64,000 nucleotides of DNA from Collimonas arenae (lineage in GTDB: Bacteria; Pseudomonadota; Gammaproteobacteria; Burkholderiales; Burkholderiaceae_D). The notes under the pieces are model-generated. The model saw only the letters and a program-made list of their open reading frames with translations. It searched no databases and was not told the origin of the DNA. Positions 48,325 to 56,489 of the stretch are shown here, piece by piece (position 1 is the first letter of the stretch; each line of letters begins with the position of its first letter). Made by a program: the position numbers and the translations under genes. Location of the stretch: contig NZ_CP013233.1 in NCBI RefSeq assembly GCF_001584165.1, forward strand, positions 3,356,620-3,420,619, given 5' to 3'.

Positions 48325-48894
48325 TCAGGCCCGTTCGATCTTGACTGCCGCCATGTCGATGGCATCGATGATTGCGTACATCTGCTCCTGGCTCAAATCG
48401 CCGCGTTCCAGGCGCATATGCACCGCCATCCGGAAATTCTGGATCGCGCGCTTGAGTTCAGGCGCCGAACCGCCAGATGCACGTTGCGCAATTTCCAGGC
48501 GCTTCAATGCCGCCGTCAACGCTTCATTGTTGCTGGCCAGGAACTGCTCACCTTCGGGAGTGATGCGATACAGCTTCTTGCCGCCGGCTTCAGCTTCGAT
48601 TGCCGCGTAGCCCAGCTCTTCCAGCAAGGTCAGGGTCGGGTAGATGACACCTGGGCTCGGGCTGTAATCGCCGCCCACCAGTTCTTCGATGGCCTTGATG
48701 ACTTCGTAACCGTGACGCGGCTTTTCCTGCAATAAATTGAGGATCACCAGGCGCAAGCTACCTTGCTCGAACATGCGTCCGCCGCGCCCGCCTTCGCGTC
48801 GCCCACCACGTTCAAACAAACCGCCGCCGCGATGCGACCTTTCATGTCCTTGATGCATACGGCCGCGTTCGCAGCCTCTGTGACGTCCAAACAT
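48325..48894 (-). CDS. PadR family transcriptional repressor, YqjI-like
   Basis: A 189-residue regulator. The first 40 residues are rich in Gly, Arg and His (GRHRGCERGRMHQGHERSHR and after), as in E. coli YqjI, whose His-rich N-terminus binds nickel or iron. A PadR winged helix follows: GSLRLVILNLLQEKPRHGYE, ELVGGDYSPSPGVIYPTL, LLEELGYAAIEAEAGGKKLY. A C-terminal helical dimerisation region (about residues 125-189) completes it. Cysteines are fewer than in E. coli YqjI (one), so metal sensing by this protein is only inferred. A good AAGGAAG ribosome site precedes the ATG, and two palindromes lie immediately upstream, one of which recurs upstream of fadE. Confidence 0.9.
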   Translation of the reverse strand: MFGRHRGCERGRMHQGHERSHRGGGLFERGGRREGGRGGRMFEQGSLRLVILNLLQEKPRHGYEVIKAIEELVGGDYSPSPGVIYPTLTLLEELGYAAIEAEAGGKKLYRITPEGEQFLASNNEALTAALKRLEIAQRASGGSAPELKRAIQNFRMAVHMRLERGDLSQEQMYAIIDAIDMAAVKIERA

Positions 48895-48905
48895 GGTTCT
48901 TCCTT

Positions 48906-48940
48906 ATCTCATTGAATGAGATTTAAAGATATATCTTAGA
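48906..48940. promoter_or_regulatory. Two adjacent palindromes upstream of the PadR gene (probable autoregulatory operator)
   Basis: A perfect 8-bp-arm inverted repeat with a one-base spacer (ATCTCATT, G, AATGAGAT; 48906-48922) adjoins a second palindromic element at 48923-48940, read on the minus strand as TCTAAGATATATCTTTAA. They begin 12 bases upstream of the start codon. PadR proteins bind such elements near their own promoters; the assignment here is by position and symmetry. Confidence 0.65.
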
Positions 48941-49043
48941 AACTACTAAGTCAAGCTTGTTTTGAATTCGCCACAGTTCCAGAAAGCAACGTCGAGCAAC
49001 AGTGAGCAACATCGAGCGCCCTACATCCCTGCGCGGCAAGCCA

Positions 49044-49580
49044 TCAACGCGGCCGCTTGGCTAGGTATTCCGGCTGGAACATGCACATGCGGATCGCATC
49101 GCGATACACGCCGTTGATGAAGAACTCGCTCTTCAATTCGCTTTCCAGTTCAAACCCGCATTTCTGGTAAATGTGGATCGCCTTTTGGTTTTCCTTGTCG
49201 ACGTACAGATATAACTTGTACAGATTGAGCACGCAGAACGCGTACTCGATCGCCAGTCGGGTGGCGCGCTCGGCGTAGCCGCGGCCTTGGGCGCTGGGCG
49301 CGACGATGATCTGGAATTCCGCGCGGCGGTGGATGTGAGTGATCTCGACTAGCTCGACCAACCCCACCATTTCGCCGTTATCGCTTTCCAGGATGAAGCG
49401 CCGCTCGCTTTGATCGTGGACGTGCTGGTCATACAGCTGCACCAGTTCGACATAAGCTTCATACGGCTCTTCGAACCAGTAACGCATGATGTGGCTGTTG
49501 TTGTCGAGCTGATGCACGAAATGCAGGTCGTTGCGTTCCAGCGGGCGCAATTTGAGGCCCGGTTGCACTAAGGTAGTCAT
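49044..49580 (-). CDS. speG: Spermidine N1-acetyltransferase
   Basis: A 178-residue GNAT enzyme that acetylates spermidine and spermine to limit polyamine toxicity. [54 protein letters not shown], the acetyl-CoA loop [20 protein letters not shown] and [20 protein letters not shown] match SpeG almost throughout. It begins 39 bases downstream of the fadE stop and probably shares its transcript. No terminator is obvious before the PadR gene. Confidence 0.95.
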   Translation of the reverse strand: MTTLVQPGLKLRPLERNDLHFVHQLDNNSHIMRYWFEEPYEAYVELVQLYDQHVHDQSERRFILESDNGEMVGLVELVEITHIHRRAEFQIIVAPSAQGRGYAERATRLAIEYAFCVLNLYKLYLYVDKENQKAIHIYQKCGFELESELKSEFFINGVYRDAIRMCMFQPEYLAKRPR

Positions 49581-49619
49581 GAATTTTCTCTCTTGCTTGT
49601 TGCTATTTTCTTTGGTTAT

Positions 49620-52115
49620 TCAGGCTTGCTGCAGCGCTTGCATGCGCTTTTGTATCGATTCCAACAGATTGAAATCCTGCGGGAAATCATCGACCTGCAC
49701 GCTGCTGTCGCCATGGCGGGCAAAATCCTGCAGCAGTTGCTGCTCGTCTTCGCTGATGTCGCCGCTGGCGGCAGCAGCAACGATCCAGTGCTGCATGTCG
49801 ATCAGGCTTTGCGGGATCGGCGCCAGCGTACCGGCCTGGATTGCCGGCTTCAGGCGCGCTTCGATCGCATTGACCTGCAGGATCAACTGGAAAGCCAGTT
49901 CACCGGCGGCATGCGGCGATTCACCGGCGACCGACATGTGCATGCCTGCAATCAGGCGATCGCGGCTCTCACCATTGGTTTGCATGTTCCTGGCCACGGT
50001 GCTGTCGAGCGCATCGGAAGGCAATTGGTAAGGCCGTCCGAAAGGAAAGGCAACCACCCGCAGCAACAAAGCCAGTGGGCGATTCGGGAAATTCTCGAGT
50101 ACGCCGAGATAAGCTTCCTGCGCCTGATGCAGCGCATCCTGTATCGCCCAGTGCACATAGGGCAAATCCTCCGTTGGCCGGCCGTCGTCTTCGTAGCGCT
50201 TGAGCACGCTCGACACCAGATACAACTGCGACAGGATGTCGCCAAGACGCCCGGAGATCCGTTCGCGGAATTTCAACGAACCGCCCAGAACAAACATCGA
50301 CATATCACTTAGCAATGCAAACGCCGCCGACATGCGGTTGACGGCCCGATAGAAATGCCGCAACTCAGGCGGCGCTGCGCGTGGCGCCGACGGCAGGCTG
50401 CCGCTCGACAATCCGGCCAGCAACGTGCGCGAAAAATTGGCGCAAACAAAACTGATGTGGCCGAACAGCGCCTGGTCGAAATCGTGTAGCGCCTTGCCCT
50501 GGTCGGCTTCGCCGGCGGCGGCCATTTCCTTCAGCACATAGGGATGGCAACGAATCGCACCCTGGCCGAAAATGATCAGGCAGCGCGTCAGGATATTCGC
50601 GCCTTCGACCGTGATCGCAATCGGCATCTGCTGGTAGCTGCGCGCCATGAAATTGTTTGGCCCCATGCAGATGCCTTTGCCGCCCAGTACATCCATGCCG
50701 GCGTTGATCAACACGCGGCCGCGTTCAGTCACATGGTATTTGGAGATCGCGGAAATCACCGATGGCTTTTCGCCGGCGTCAACCGCCAGCGCAGACAGCC
50801 GCCGCACCGCATCCATCAGGTACAAGTTGCCGCCCATGCGCGCCAGCATCTCGTGGATCCCTTCGAACTTGCCGATCGGGATCTTGAATTGCTGCCGCAT
50901 GGCAGCGTAGGCGCTGGTTCCCTGTACCGCCAGCTTGGAAAAACCGACGGTCGACGAAGGCAACGAAATCGCCCGGCCAGCAGCCAGGCATTCCATCAAC
51001 ATGCGCCAGCCCTTGCCGATCTGCTCGCGGCCGCCGATCACCCAATCGAGCGGGATGAAGACATCCTTGCCGGAAGTTGGGCCGTTCTGGAACACGGCGT
51101 TCAGTGGCCAGTGGCGACGCCCGGTCACGACTCCTGGATGATTGGTCGGGATCAGCGCGCAAGTAATGCCGAGGTCGATTTCAGCATTGCCATCGGCAAC
51201 CAGCAGACGCTCCGGATCCTGGACCCGGAATGCCAGGCCCAGCACGGTGGCGACCGGCCCAAGCGTGATATAGCGCTTGTCCCAGGTAAGCCTGAAGCCC
51301 AGCATTTCCTGGCCATCGTAACTGCCCATGCAAACCACGCCGACGTCCGGAATCGCCGCGGCGTCAGAGCCAGCGTAGGGGCTGGTCAACGCAAAACAAG
51401 GAATTTCCTGACCGGCAGCCAGGCGCGGCAGGAAATAATCTTTCTGCTCTTCGGTACCGTATTGCAGCAGCAGTTCAGCTGGGCCAAGCGAGTTCGGCAC
51501 CATTACCGAAATCGCTGCCGCCGAGCAATGCGAGGACAGTTTCATGATGACTTGCGAATGCATGTAGGCCGAGAATCCCTTGCCGCCGTATTGCTTCGGG
51601 ATGATCATGCCGAGAAACCCCTTGTCCTTGACGAACTGCCAGGCTTGCGGCGACAGGTCCTGCCAGATTTCGGTGGTTTCCCAATCGCTGACCAGGCGGC
51701 ATAGCTGTTCGACTTCGTTATCGAAGAAATCCTGTTCTTCTGCACTTAATTTTGGCGCCGGCAACTGCAGCAATTTTTCCCAAGCCGGTTTGCCGGAAAA
51801 CAGTTCGGCATCCCACCAGATGGTGCCAGCTTCAATTGCATCGCGTTCGGTTTGCGACATACGCGGCAAAATGCGCTGGAACACCTTTAGCGCTGGCCGG
51901 CTCAACAACGCATAACGCAAGGGCTTGATGGCGACGATCAGAGTTGGCGGCACCAACAGCAGCAACAGCAATATCGCTGCCAGCGCGCCAATCCCGGCAA
52001 ACTGGAAACCGGTACCAATCCATGCCAGAACGGCAACCAGCCAAAGCCAGGCGTTGACCCGCAACTGCATCAATGTCATGGCGCCGATAAACAACGCTAC
52101 GATCCAATAAAACAT
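49620..52115 (-). CDS. fadE: Acyl-CoA dehydrogenase FadE
   Basis: A 831-residue enzyme of the FadE class (814 in E. coli). Two N-terminal membrane helices (FYWIVALFIGAMTLMQL and the next) are followed by the acyl-CoA dehydrogenase domain with PKQYGGKGFSAYMHSQVIMK, CFALTSPYAGSDAAAIPD and GKGICMGPNNFMARSYQQMP, and the extended C-terminal DUF1974 region (RHFYRAVNRMSAAFALLSDM onward). It catalyses the first step of beta-oxidation of medium and long acyl chains at the inner membrane. The ATG at 52115 has a GGGAG site six bases upstream; the TTG four codons earlier is not needed. A copy of the PadR-gene palindrome lies 165 bases upstream. Confidence 0.95.
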   Translation of the reverse strand: MFYWIVALFIGAMTLMQLRVNAWLWLVAVLAWIGTGFQFAGIGALAAILLLLLLVPPTLIVAIKPLRYALLSRPALKVFQRILPRMSQTERDAIEAGTIWWDAELFSGKPAWEKLLQLPAPKLSAEEQDFFDNEVEQLCRLVSDWETTEIWQDLSPQAWQFVKDKGFLGMIIPKQYGGKGFSAYMHSQVIMKLSSHCSAAAISVMVPNSLGPAELLLQYGTEEQKDYFLPRLAAGQEIPCFALTSPYAGSDAAAIPDVGVVCMGSYDGQEMLGFRLTWDKRYITLGPVATVLGLAFRVQDPERLLVADGNAEIDLGITCALIPTNHPGVVTGRRHWPLNAVFQNGPTSGKDVFIPLDWVIGGREQIGKGWRMLMECLAAGRAISLPSSTVGFSKLAVQGTSAYAAMRQQFKIPIGKFEGIHEMLARMGGNLYLMDAVRRLSALAVDAGEKPSVISAISKYHVTERGRVLINAGMDVLGGKGICMGPNNFMARSYQQMPIAITVEGANILTRCLIIFGQGAIRCHPYVLKEMAAAGEADQGKALHDFDQALFGHISFVCANFSRTLLAGLSSGSLPSAPRAAPPELRHFYRAVNRMSAAFALLSDMSMFVLGGSLKFRERISGRLGDILSQLYLVSSVLKRYEDDGRPTEDLPYVHWAIQDALHQAQEAYLGVLENFPNRPLALLLRVVAFPFGRPYQLPSDALDSTVARNMQTNGESRDRLIAGMHMSVAGESPHAAGELAFQLILQVNAIEARLKPAIQAGTLAPIPQSLIDMQHWIVAAAASGDISEDEQQLLQDFARHGDSSVQVDDFPQDFNLLESIQKRMQALQQA

Positions 52116-52683
52116 GTTTGCTCCCAATTTGACGGTATGACTTGCGGCGAATCTTGTACATGACCGCTACATGACAACGATATGGCTGACAAGATTGCAC
52201 TGGATGTGGAATGAGTTCTACCGCCCGACGCGGACGGGTATCATGCGTATCTATGAAATGCGTCTCGTGGACGCCCTATCTAAGATATCTCTTTAACCTT
52301 TGGTCACTCTTTTGTCGCAGAAAGTTCACAAGAAGCAAATTTAAATGTTAGACAACATTCACTTTTCTTGTTTTTGCATGTTTCATCGCGAAACGCATCG
52401 AGATTAAAATATCAATAAAATAACAAAAATGGCTACCTAGACAATAAAAATCCACAAGATGAAACCCTTTGTAAATCTCTGTATCCATTTGTCAACCTTG
52501 CTATACAATCGCGCGTTACATTGTTTGTATACTTGCGCCAACTATGAGAACAACAAAATAAGACGGCAAGTAAGGAACAACACACACTGTTTCACCATAA
52601 ACCAATGCCCCGTAGCCAGCCAAAAAAGGCCGGCAGGTAGCCGTTAACCCGTATCAGAAAAGTTACAAGAGCACACGCTTTCC
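52116..52683. other. Long intergenic region between divergent fadE and the SDR gene
   Basis: 568 bases with no believable open frame. The central 300 bases (about 52260-52560) are strongly A/T-rich compared with the GC-rich flanks. A TACAAT at 52504-52509 on the plus strand could be a -10 box for the SDR gene, although its -35 is poor. It holds the PadR-type palindrome at 52279-52296. The distance to the SDR start leaves a possible leader of about 170 bases; no riboswitch class was recognised. Confidence 0.6.
52279..52296. promoter_or_regulatory. Candidate PadR/YqjI-type operator upstream of fadE
   Basis: The 18 bases TCTAAGATATCTCTTTAA match the palindrome upstream of the PadR gene (minus strand of 48923-48940) in 17 of 18 positions. 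It lies 165 bases upstream of the fadE start, on its promoter side, and about 390 bases from the SDR start. Function is inferred from the shared sequence. Confidence 0.55.
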
Positions 52684-53802
52684 ATGAATAATTTAATTTT
52701 GATGACCGGCGCGACCGGCTTTCTCGGTGGTGCAAATGCAGTCGAGGCAATACATCGCGGGCTGGGTAAGAATTTGCTGCTGCTGGCACGCGGCGAAACA
52801 CCGACTGCGGCACACGCCAGGGTTATCGAAAATCTGCGGTTGCTGGGCGCCAGCGATACCGATATTGCGCAAATCAGCGTCGACCAGATCCTCTGCTCCG
52901 ACCTCTCCGAGCTTGATAACGTCAGCAACGATCCGCGACTGGACCTGGTATCGGTCGTGATCCATTCGGCCGCGCTGGCTACTTTTTCGAACCATCCATC
53001 GCTTGAGAAGATCAATGTCGACGGCACCGTAGCGCTCGGCAAGCTGATGCATCGCCGGCCGGCTCTGAAGCGCTTCATGTACATCGGCACCGCAATGGCT
53101 TGCGGTGAAGGCGCCGGCATCAATGCCGTGGTGAAAGAACAGGTCAACTTGCCGCTCGGCGACGAACATCTGGTTCCATACACCCGCTCCAAGGCCATGG
53201 GCGAAAAGAAGCTGCGCGATGCATTTCCCGATCTGCCGGTGATATATGTGCGGCCGTCCATCATCGTCGGCCATACCGCCCTCGGTTGCGCGCCATCGCA
53301 AAGCATTTTCTGGGTATTCATGGTCTGGCAACTGTTGGGCGCGCTCACGACGGCACTCGACGAAAAAGTCGACGTGGTGCCGGTTGACTGGTGCGCCCAG
53401 GCCATCATCGACCTGGCGCAAAAGGAAACGCTGTCGCATAACGTATTCCATATCTCGGCCGGCCTCGGCTCGTGCGTGTCGTTCCGCGAGATCGACCTGG
53501 CGCTGGCAGCCGCACGCGGCATCGAGCCGATTGGCGCCACTTACAAGCAAATCACTCCGGATGCCATCGCCACCCTGCTGCCGCGCATGCGTGAGTGTGT
53601 TCCGGAATGCAATGATCGCCTGCTGCTGCGCGCGCTCAAGCTGTATGGCGCATTCGCCGGCCTGAATTATGTCTTTAGCAATGAAAACCTGCTGGCCGAG
53701 GGAATTCGTCCGGCACCGTTGTTTACCGACTACCTGCCGCTATGCGTCGAATCGGCCAAACACATCCCGATTGCGGAACAGATGAAGTGGGACTTCAAGT
53801 AA
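52684..53802 (+). CDS. SDR-type NAD(P)-dependent reductase with thioester-reductase-like fold
   Basis: A 372-residue extended-SDR protein. The Rossmann glycine motif MTGATGFLGGANAVE stands at residues 7-20. The catalytic Tyr-x3-Lys is in PYTRSKAMGEK (about residue 163), preceded by the serine-containing strand FMYIGTAMACGEG. Overall it resembles the NAD_binding_4 group, which includes fatty acyl-CoA reductases and the terminal reductase domains of NRPS/carboxylic acid reductases. No cleaved signal or membrane helix is evident. The adjacent fadE suggests an acyl substrate, but this is only inference. The upstream region is unusually long and AT-rich; no clear ribosome site is seen. Confidence 0.82.
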   Translation: MNNLILMTGATGFLGGANAVEAIHRGLGKNLLLLARGETPTAAHARVIENLRLLGASDTDIAQISVDQILCSDLSELDNVSNDPRLDLVSVVIHSAALATFSNHPSLEKINVDGTVALGKLMHRRPALKRFMYIGTAMACGEGAGINAVVKEQVNLPLGDEHLVPYTRSKAMGEKKLRDAFPDLPVIYVRPSIIVGHTALGCAPSQSIFWVFMVWQLLGALTTALDEKVDVVPVDWCAQAIIDLAQKETLSHNVFHISAGLGSCVSFREIDLALAAARGIEPIGATYKQITPDAIATLLPRMRECVPECNDRLLLRALKLYGAFAGLNYVFSNENLLAEGIRPAPLFTDYLPLCVESAKHIPIAEQMKWDFK

Positions 53803-53903
53803 CATTTCGATAGTTCACAGTCGTCTTTTGCTTCTATCCGTTGCCCCTCAATGATGGCGTATTCCGTTAGAATTGCCATCTAAAACGAACAGGGGAAACA
53901 GCC

Positions 53904-54779
53904 ATGAAATGGGAAGGCAATCGGGAAAGCGACAATATCGAAGATCGCCGTGGCGATGACGGCGGCGGTGGTGGCTTCGGGGGCGGCCGGTCAATCGGCC
54001 TCGGCACCATTGTCATCGCCTTGGTGGCATCCTACTTTTTCGGCATCAGCCCCAGCACGGTACTGAGTCTGCTGAGTGGCGGACCGGTCAGCCAGCCGCA
54101 ATCACAACAAGCGCCATCACGTGCAGCGCCGGCCGAAGACCGGCAAACCAAATTCGTGCGCACGGTGCTGGCCGATACTGAAGATGTCTGGACCCAAATC
54201 TTCCGCGCCAATGGCCAGACTTACGCGCCGCCGAAGCTGGTGCTGTTTTCGGGCGCCACGCAGACCGCCTGCGGCACCGGCCAGACTGCTTCGGGCCCGT
54301 TTTATTGCCCGGGCGACCGCAAGGTATACATCGATCTCAGTTTCTATCAGTTGATGCAACAGCGCTTCCACGTGTCCGGCGAATTTGCCCAGGCTTACGT
54401 GATCGCCCATGAAGTCGGCCATCACGTGCAAAACCTGATGGGCATCATGGACAAGGTCGACAGCGCCCGCAGCCGGATGTCGGCAACCCAGGCCAACGCC
54501 GTTTCGGTACGACTGGAATTGCAAGCCGATTGCCTGGCCGGGGTCTGGGCTTTCCACGCCAACCAGGCGCGCAGCATCCTTGAGCAAGGCGATATCGAAG
54601 GCGCGCTGAATGCCGCCACAGCGATCGGCGACGATGCCTTGCAAAAACAGGCGCAAGGCTATGTCGTGCCAGACTCTTTCACACACGGCACGTCGGCTCA
54701 GCGGGTACGCTGGTTCAAGCAAGGCATCAGCACCGGCGAAGTCAAATCCTGCAATACATTTGAAGTAAAAACGCTATAA
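53904..54779 (+). CDS. Neutral zinc metallopeptidase, YpfJ family
   Basis: A 291-residue membrane-anchored protein. The N-terminal 30 residues are Gly/Arg-rich and charged, followed by one hydrophobic helix (IGLGTIVIALVASYFFGIS). The periplasmic or extracytoplasmic domain has the zinc motif HEVGHHVQNLMGIMD near residue 172, with QADCLAGVWAF (the third metal ligand region) and DSFTHGTSAQRVRWFKQGI downstream, the typical YpfJ pattern. A GGGGAAA site precedes the ATG. Substrates are unknown. Confidence 0.92.
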   Translation: MKWEGNRESDNIEDRRGDDGGGGGFGGGRSIGLGTIVIALVASYFFGISPSTVLSLLSGGPVSQPQSQQAPSRAAPAEDRQTKFVRTVLADTEDVWTQIFRANGQTYAPPKLVLFSGATQTACGTGQTASGPFYCPGDRKVYIDLSFYQLMQQRFHVSGEFAQAYVIAHEVGHHVQNLMGIMDKVDSARSRMSATQANAVSVRLELQADCLAGVWAFHANQARSILEQGDIEGALNAATAIGDDALQKQAQGYVVPDSFTHGTSAQRVRWFKQGISTGEVKSCNTFEVKTL

Positions 54780-54876
54780 GCGGCCAGCGAACGGAAATTA
54801 CTGCCAGCATGGCGACAACGCCTGGCGGTTGCATCGTAGCAAGCGCTGAACCCATTCATCCTGCGGAGAACAACTG

Positions 54877-55260
54877 ATGACTATTGCCTACTGGTGTGTG
54901 TTGCTAGCCGGATTGATGCCGGTACTGACCGTGGCAATCGCCAAGGCCGGCCGGCCCGATTTTGACAATGCCGAACCGCGCGCCTGGCTGGATAAACAAT
55001 CCGGCATGCGACGCCGCGCCGATTATGCGCATCGCAACCACTTCGAGGCGTTTCCATTCTTTGCCGCCGGCGTGATCATTGCCCAGCAGGTCCACGCCGC
55101 GCAAGGTATGCTAAATCTGCTGGCGCTAGTATTTATCATCGCCCGCATCGCCTACACCGCGCTGTACCTGAACGATCGCCCCTCCCTGCGCTCCGCCGTG
55201 TGGGCCATTGCTTTTCTTTCGACGACCGGCTTGTTCGTACTGGCCGGAATGACACACTAA
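54877..55260 (+). CDS. MAPEG family membrane protein
   Basis: A 127-residue, four-helix inner-membrane protein. The MAPEG pattern is seen in AKAGRPDFDNAEPRAWLDKQ and RADYAHRNHFEAFPFFAAGV, where the Arg/His-Asn-Glu-Phe positions match the glutathione-binding helix of the family. Hydrophobic helices occupy about residues 3-22, 60-80, 84-103 and 108-125. Bacterial members are often of unknown substrate. The stop codon is followed 21 bases later by the next ATG, suggesting an operon with the two small genes downstream. Confidence 0.88.
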   Translation: MTIAYWCVLLAGLMPVLTVAIAKAGRPDFDNAEPRAWLDKQSGMRRRADYAHRNHFEAFPFFAAGVIIAQQVHAAQGMLNLLALVFIIARIAYTALYLNDRPSLRSAVWAIAFLSTTGLFVLAGMTH

Positions 55261-55281
55261 ATCCCTACACTCTCTACAAGC

Positions 55282-55575
55282 ATGTCACAGCAAGTCACCA
55301 TCGCATTACTGCGCGCAGCATTGAACACCTTGCGTACAAGCAGCGACGGCAATGCCGTCGCCGTCTTTTGCCAGACCTGGCGCGCGCAGACGGCGCTATT
55401 GTCCGTATTGCCGCCGCGCTTTGCGGAAGTCGCCGAAAACTTCCTCGGCCGGCTCGAAGCCGGTAGCCTGTTCACAGAAGAAAGCTGCTCGTTCAGCCAA
55501 CAGGATCTGCTCGACAATCTTCAGCTTTGGCTCGACCAGGCTGAACTGGCGCTAGGCCGCACAGCCAACGCCTAA
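55282..55575 (+). CDS. Hypothetical protein, 97 residues
   Basis: I do not recognise this protein. It is soluble, helical and leucine/alanine-rich (VTIALLRAALNTLRTSSDGN, RFAEVAENFLGRLEAGSLFT, QDLLDNLQLWLDQAELALGR), with one cysteine in an early and one in a later segment. It has no ribosome site of note, but it is packed between the MAPEG gene (21 bases) and the S4 gene (22 bases) in the same orientation and its codon use resembles its neighbours, which supports it being a real gene. Confidence 0.65.
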   Translation: MSQQVTIALLRAALNTLRTSSDGNAVAVFCQTWRAQTALLSVLPPRFAEVAENFLGRLEAGSLFTEESCSFSQQDLLDNLQLWLDQAELALGRTANA

Positions 55576-55597
55576 CCACTTACCTCAACGGAACACT

Positions 55598-55828
55598 ATG
55601 CAACAACTGGAATTACGCCTCAACAGCGACTACGTCGAACTCAATCAACTGCTCAAGCTCACCGGCGTATGCGATAGCGGTGGCGCTGGCAAGGCGCTGG
55701 TCGCCAGCGGCGTCGTCTCGGTCGACGGCAAGGTCGAACTGCGAAAAACCTGCAAGATCCAAGCCGGACAAAAAGTTACCATCGGCGACTTGCTGATTTA
55801 TGTGCTGCCCAAGCGCAGCGGCGGCTGA
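55598..55828 (+). CDS. S4 RNA-binding domain protein, YbcJ-like
   Basis: A 76-residue single S4 domain: YVELNQLLKLTGVCDSGGAG, KALVASGVVSVDGKVELRKT, CKIQAGQKVTIGDLLI. This is the YbcJ class of small RNA-binding proteins, often listed as ribosome-associated. The start ATG follows 22 bases after the previous stop. It ends 12 bases before the DUF924 start, consistent with an operon from 54877 to 56476. Confidence 0.92.
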   Translation: MQQLELRLNSDYVELNQLLKLTGVCDSGGAGKALVASGVVSVDGKVELRKTCKIQAGQKVTIGDLLIYVLPKRSGG

Positions 55829-55840
55829 CCTGAATCCGGC

Positions 55841-56476
55841 ATGAACCGGCAACCGGCCAATGCCGAATCAATTCAAATGGAAAACATCCAATCGATCAGG
55901 ACTTTCTGGTTTGCCGATAATCCGGACGATGCCGTCACCGCCAGGCAGCAGGGCCGCCTGTGGTGGGGCAAGAATTCTGCAGTCGATCTGCAGATCAGAC
56001 AACGCTTCGAAACGACATTGCTGGCTGCTGGACAAGGGCAACTGGCGGATTGGGAGAAGTCTCCTCAAGGCGTCCTCGCCCTGGTCCTGCTGACCGATCA
56101 ATTTCCACGCAACATGTATCGCGATACGCCTCGCTCGTTCGCCTTCGATTCGCTCGCACGCCGTTTTTGCCGAATCGGGTTGCAGCCTGATTTTTATTCG
56201 GCCTTACGTCCGATCGAGCGCAGCTTCCTGCATTTGCCGCTGACGCATTCGGAACTGCTGGCAGATCAGGAACAGGCGGTTGCGCTGGCCGCGGCATTGG
56301 CTGACATCGTTTCTCCCGAACAGCGGGAAATCTTTGCAGGCTACCAGTCATTTGCGATCCGGCACCGCGACATCATTGCCCGCTTCGGCCGCTTCCCGCA
56401 TCGCAACCGCATCCTGCAACGCCAGCCTACTGCCGAAGAACTGGATTTTCTGCAGCAGCCGGGGTCGTCGTTCTAG
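55841..56476 (+). CDS. DUF924 family protein
   Basis: An alpha-helical TPR-like protein of 211 residues from the first ATG, or 199 from the ATG at 55877 (MENIQSIRTFWF), where family similarity begins. Conserved segments are IRTFWFADNPDDAV, RLWWGKNSAVDLQIRQRFET, LALVLLTDQFPRNMYRDTPR and the C-terminal RDIIARFGRFPHRNRILQR. The function is unknown. The two starts cannot be separated because neither has a good ribosome site. Confidence 0.88.
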   Translation: MNRQPANAESIQMENIQSIRTFWFADNPDDAVTARQQGRLWWGKNSAVDLQIRQRFETTLLAAGQGQLADWEKSPQGVLALVLLTDQFPRNMYRDTPRSFAFDSLARRFCRIGLQPDFYSALRPIERSFLHLPLTHSELLADQEQAVALAAALADIVSPEQREIFAGYQSFAIRHRDIIARFGRFPHRNRILQRQPTAEELDFLQQPGSSF

Positions 56477-56489
56477 GGCCGCAAGCTTT

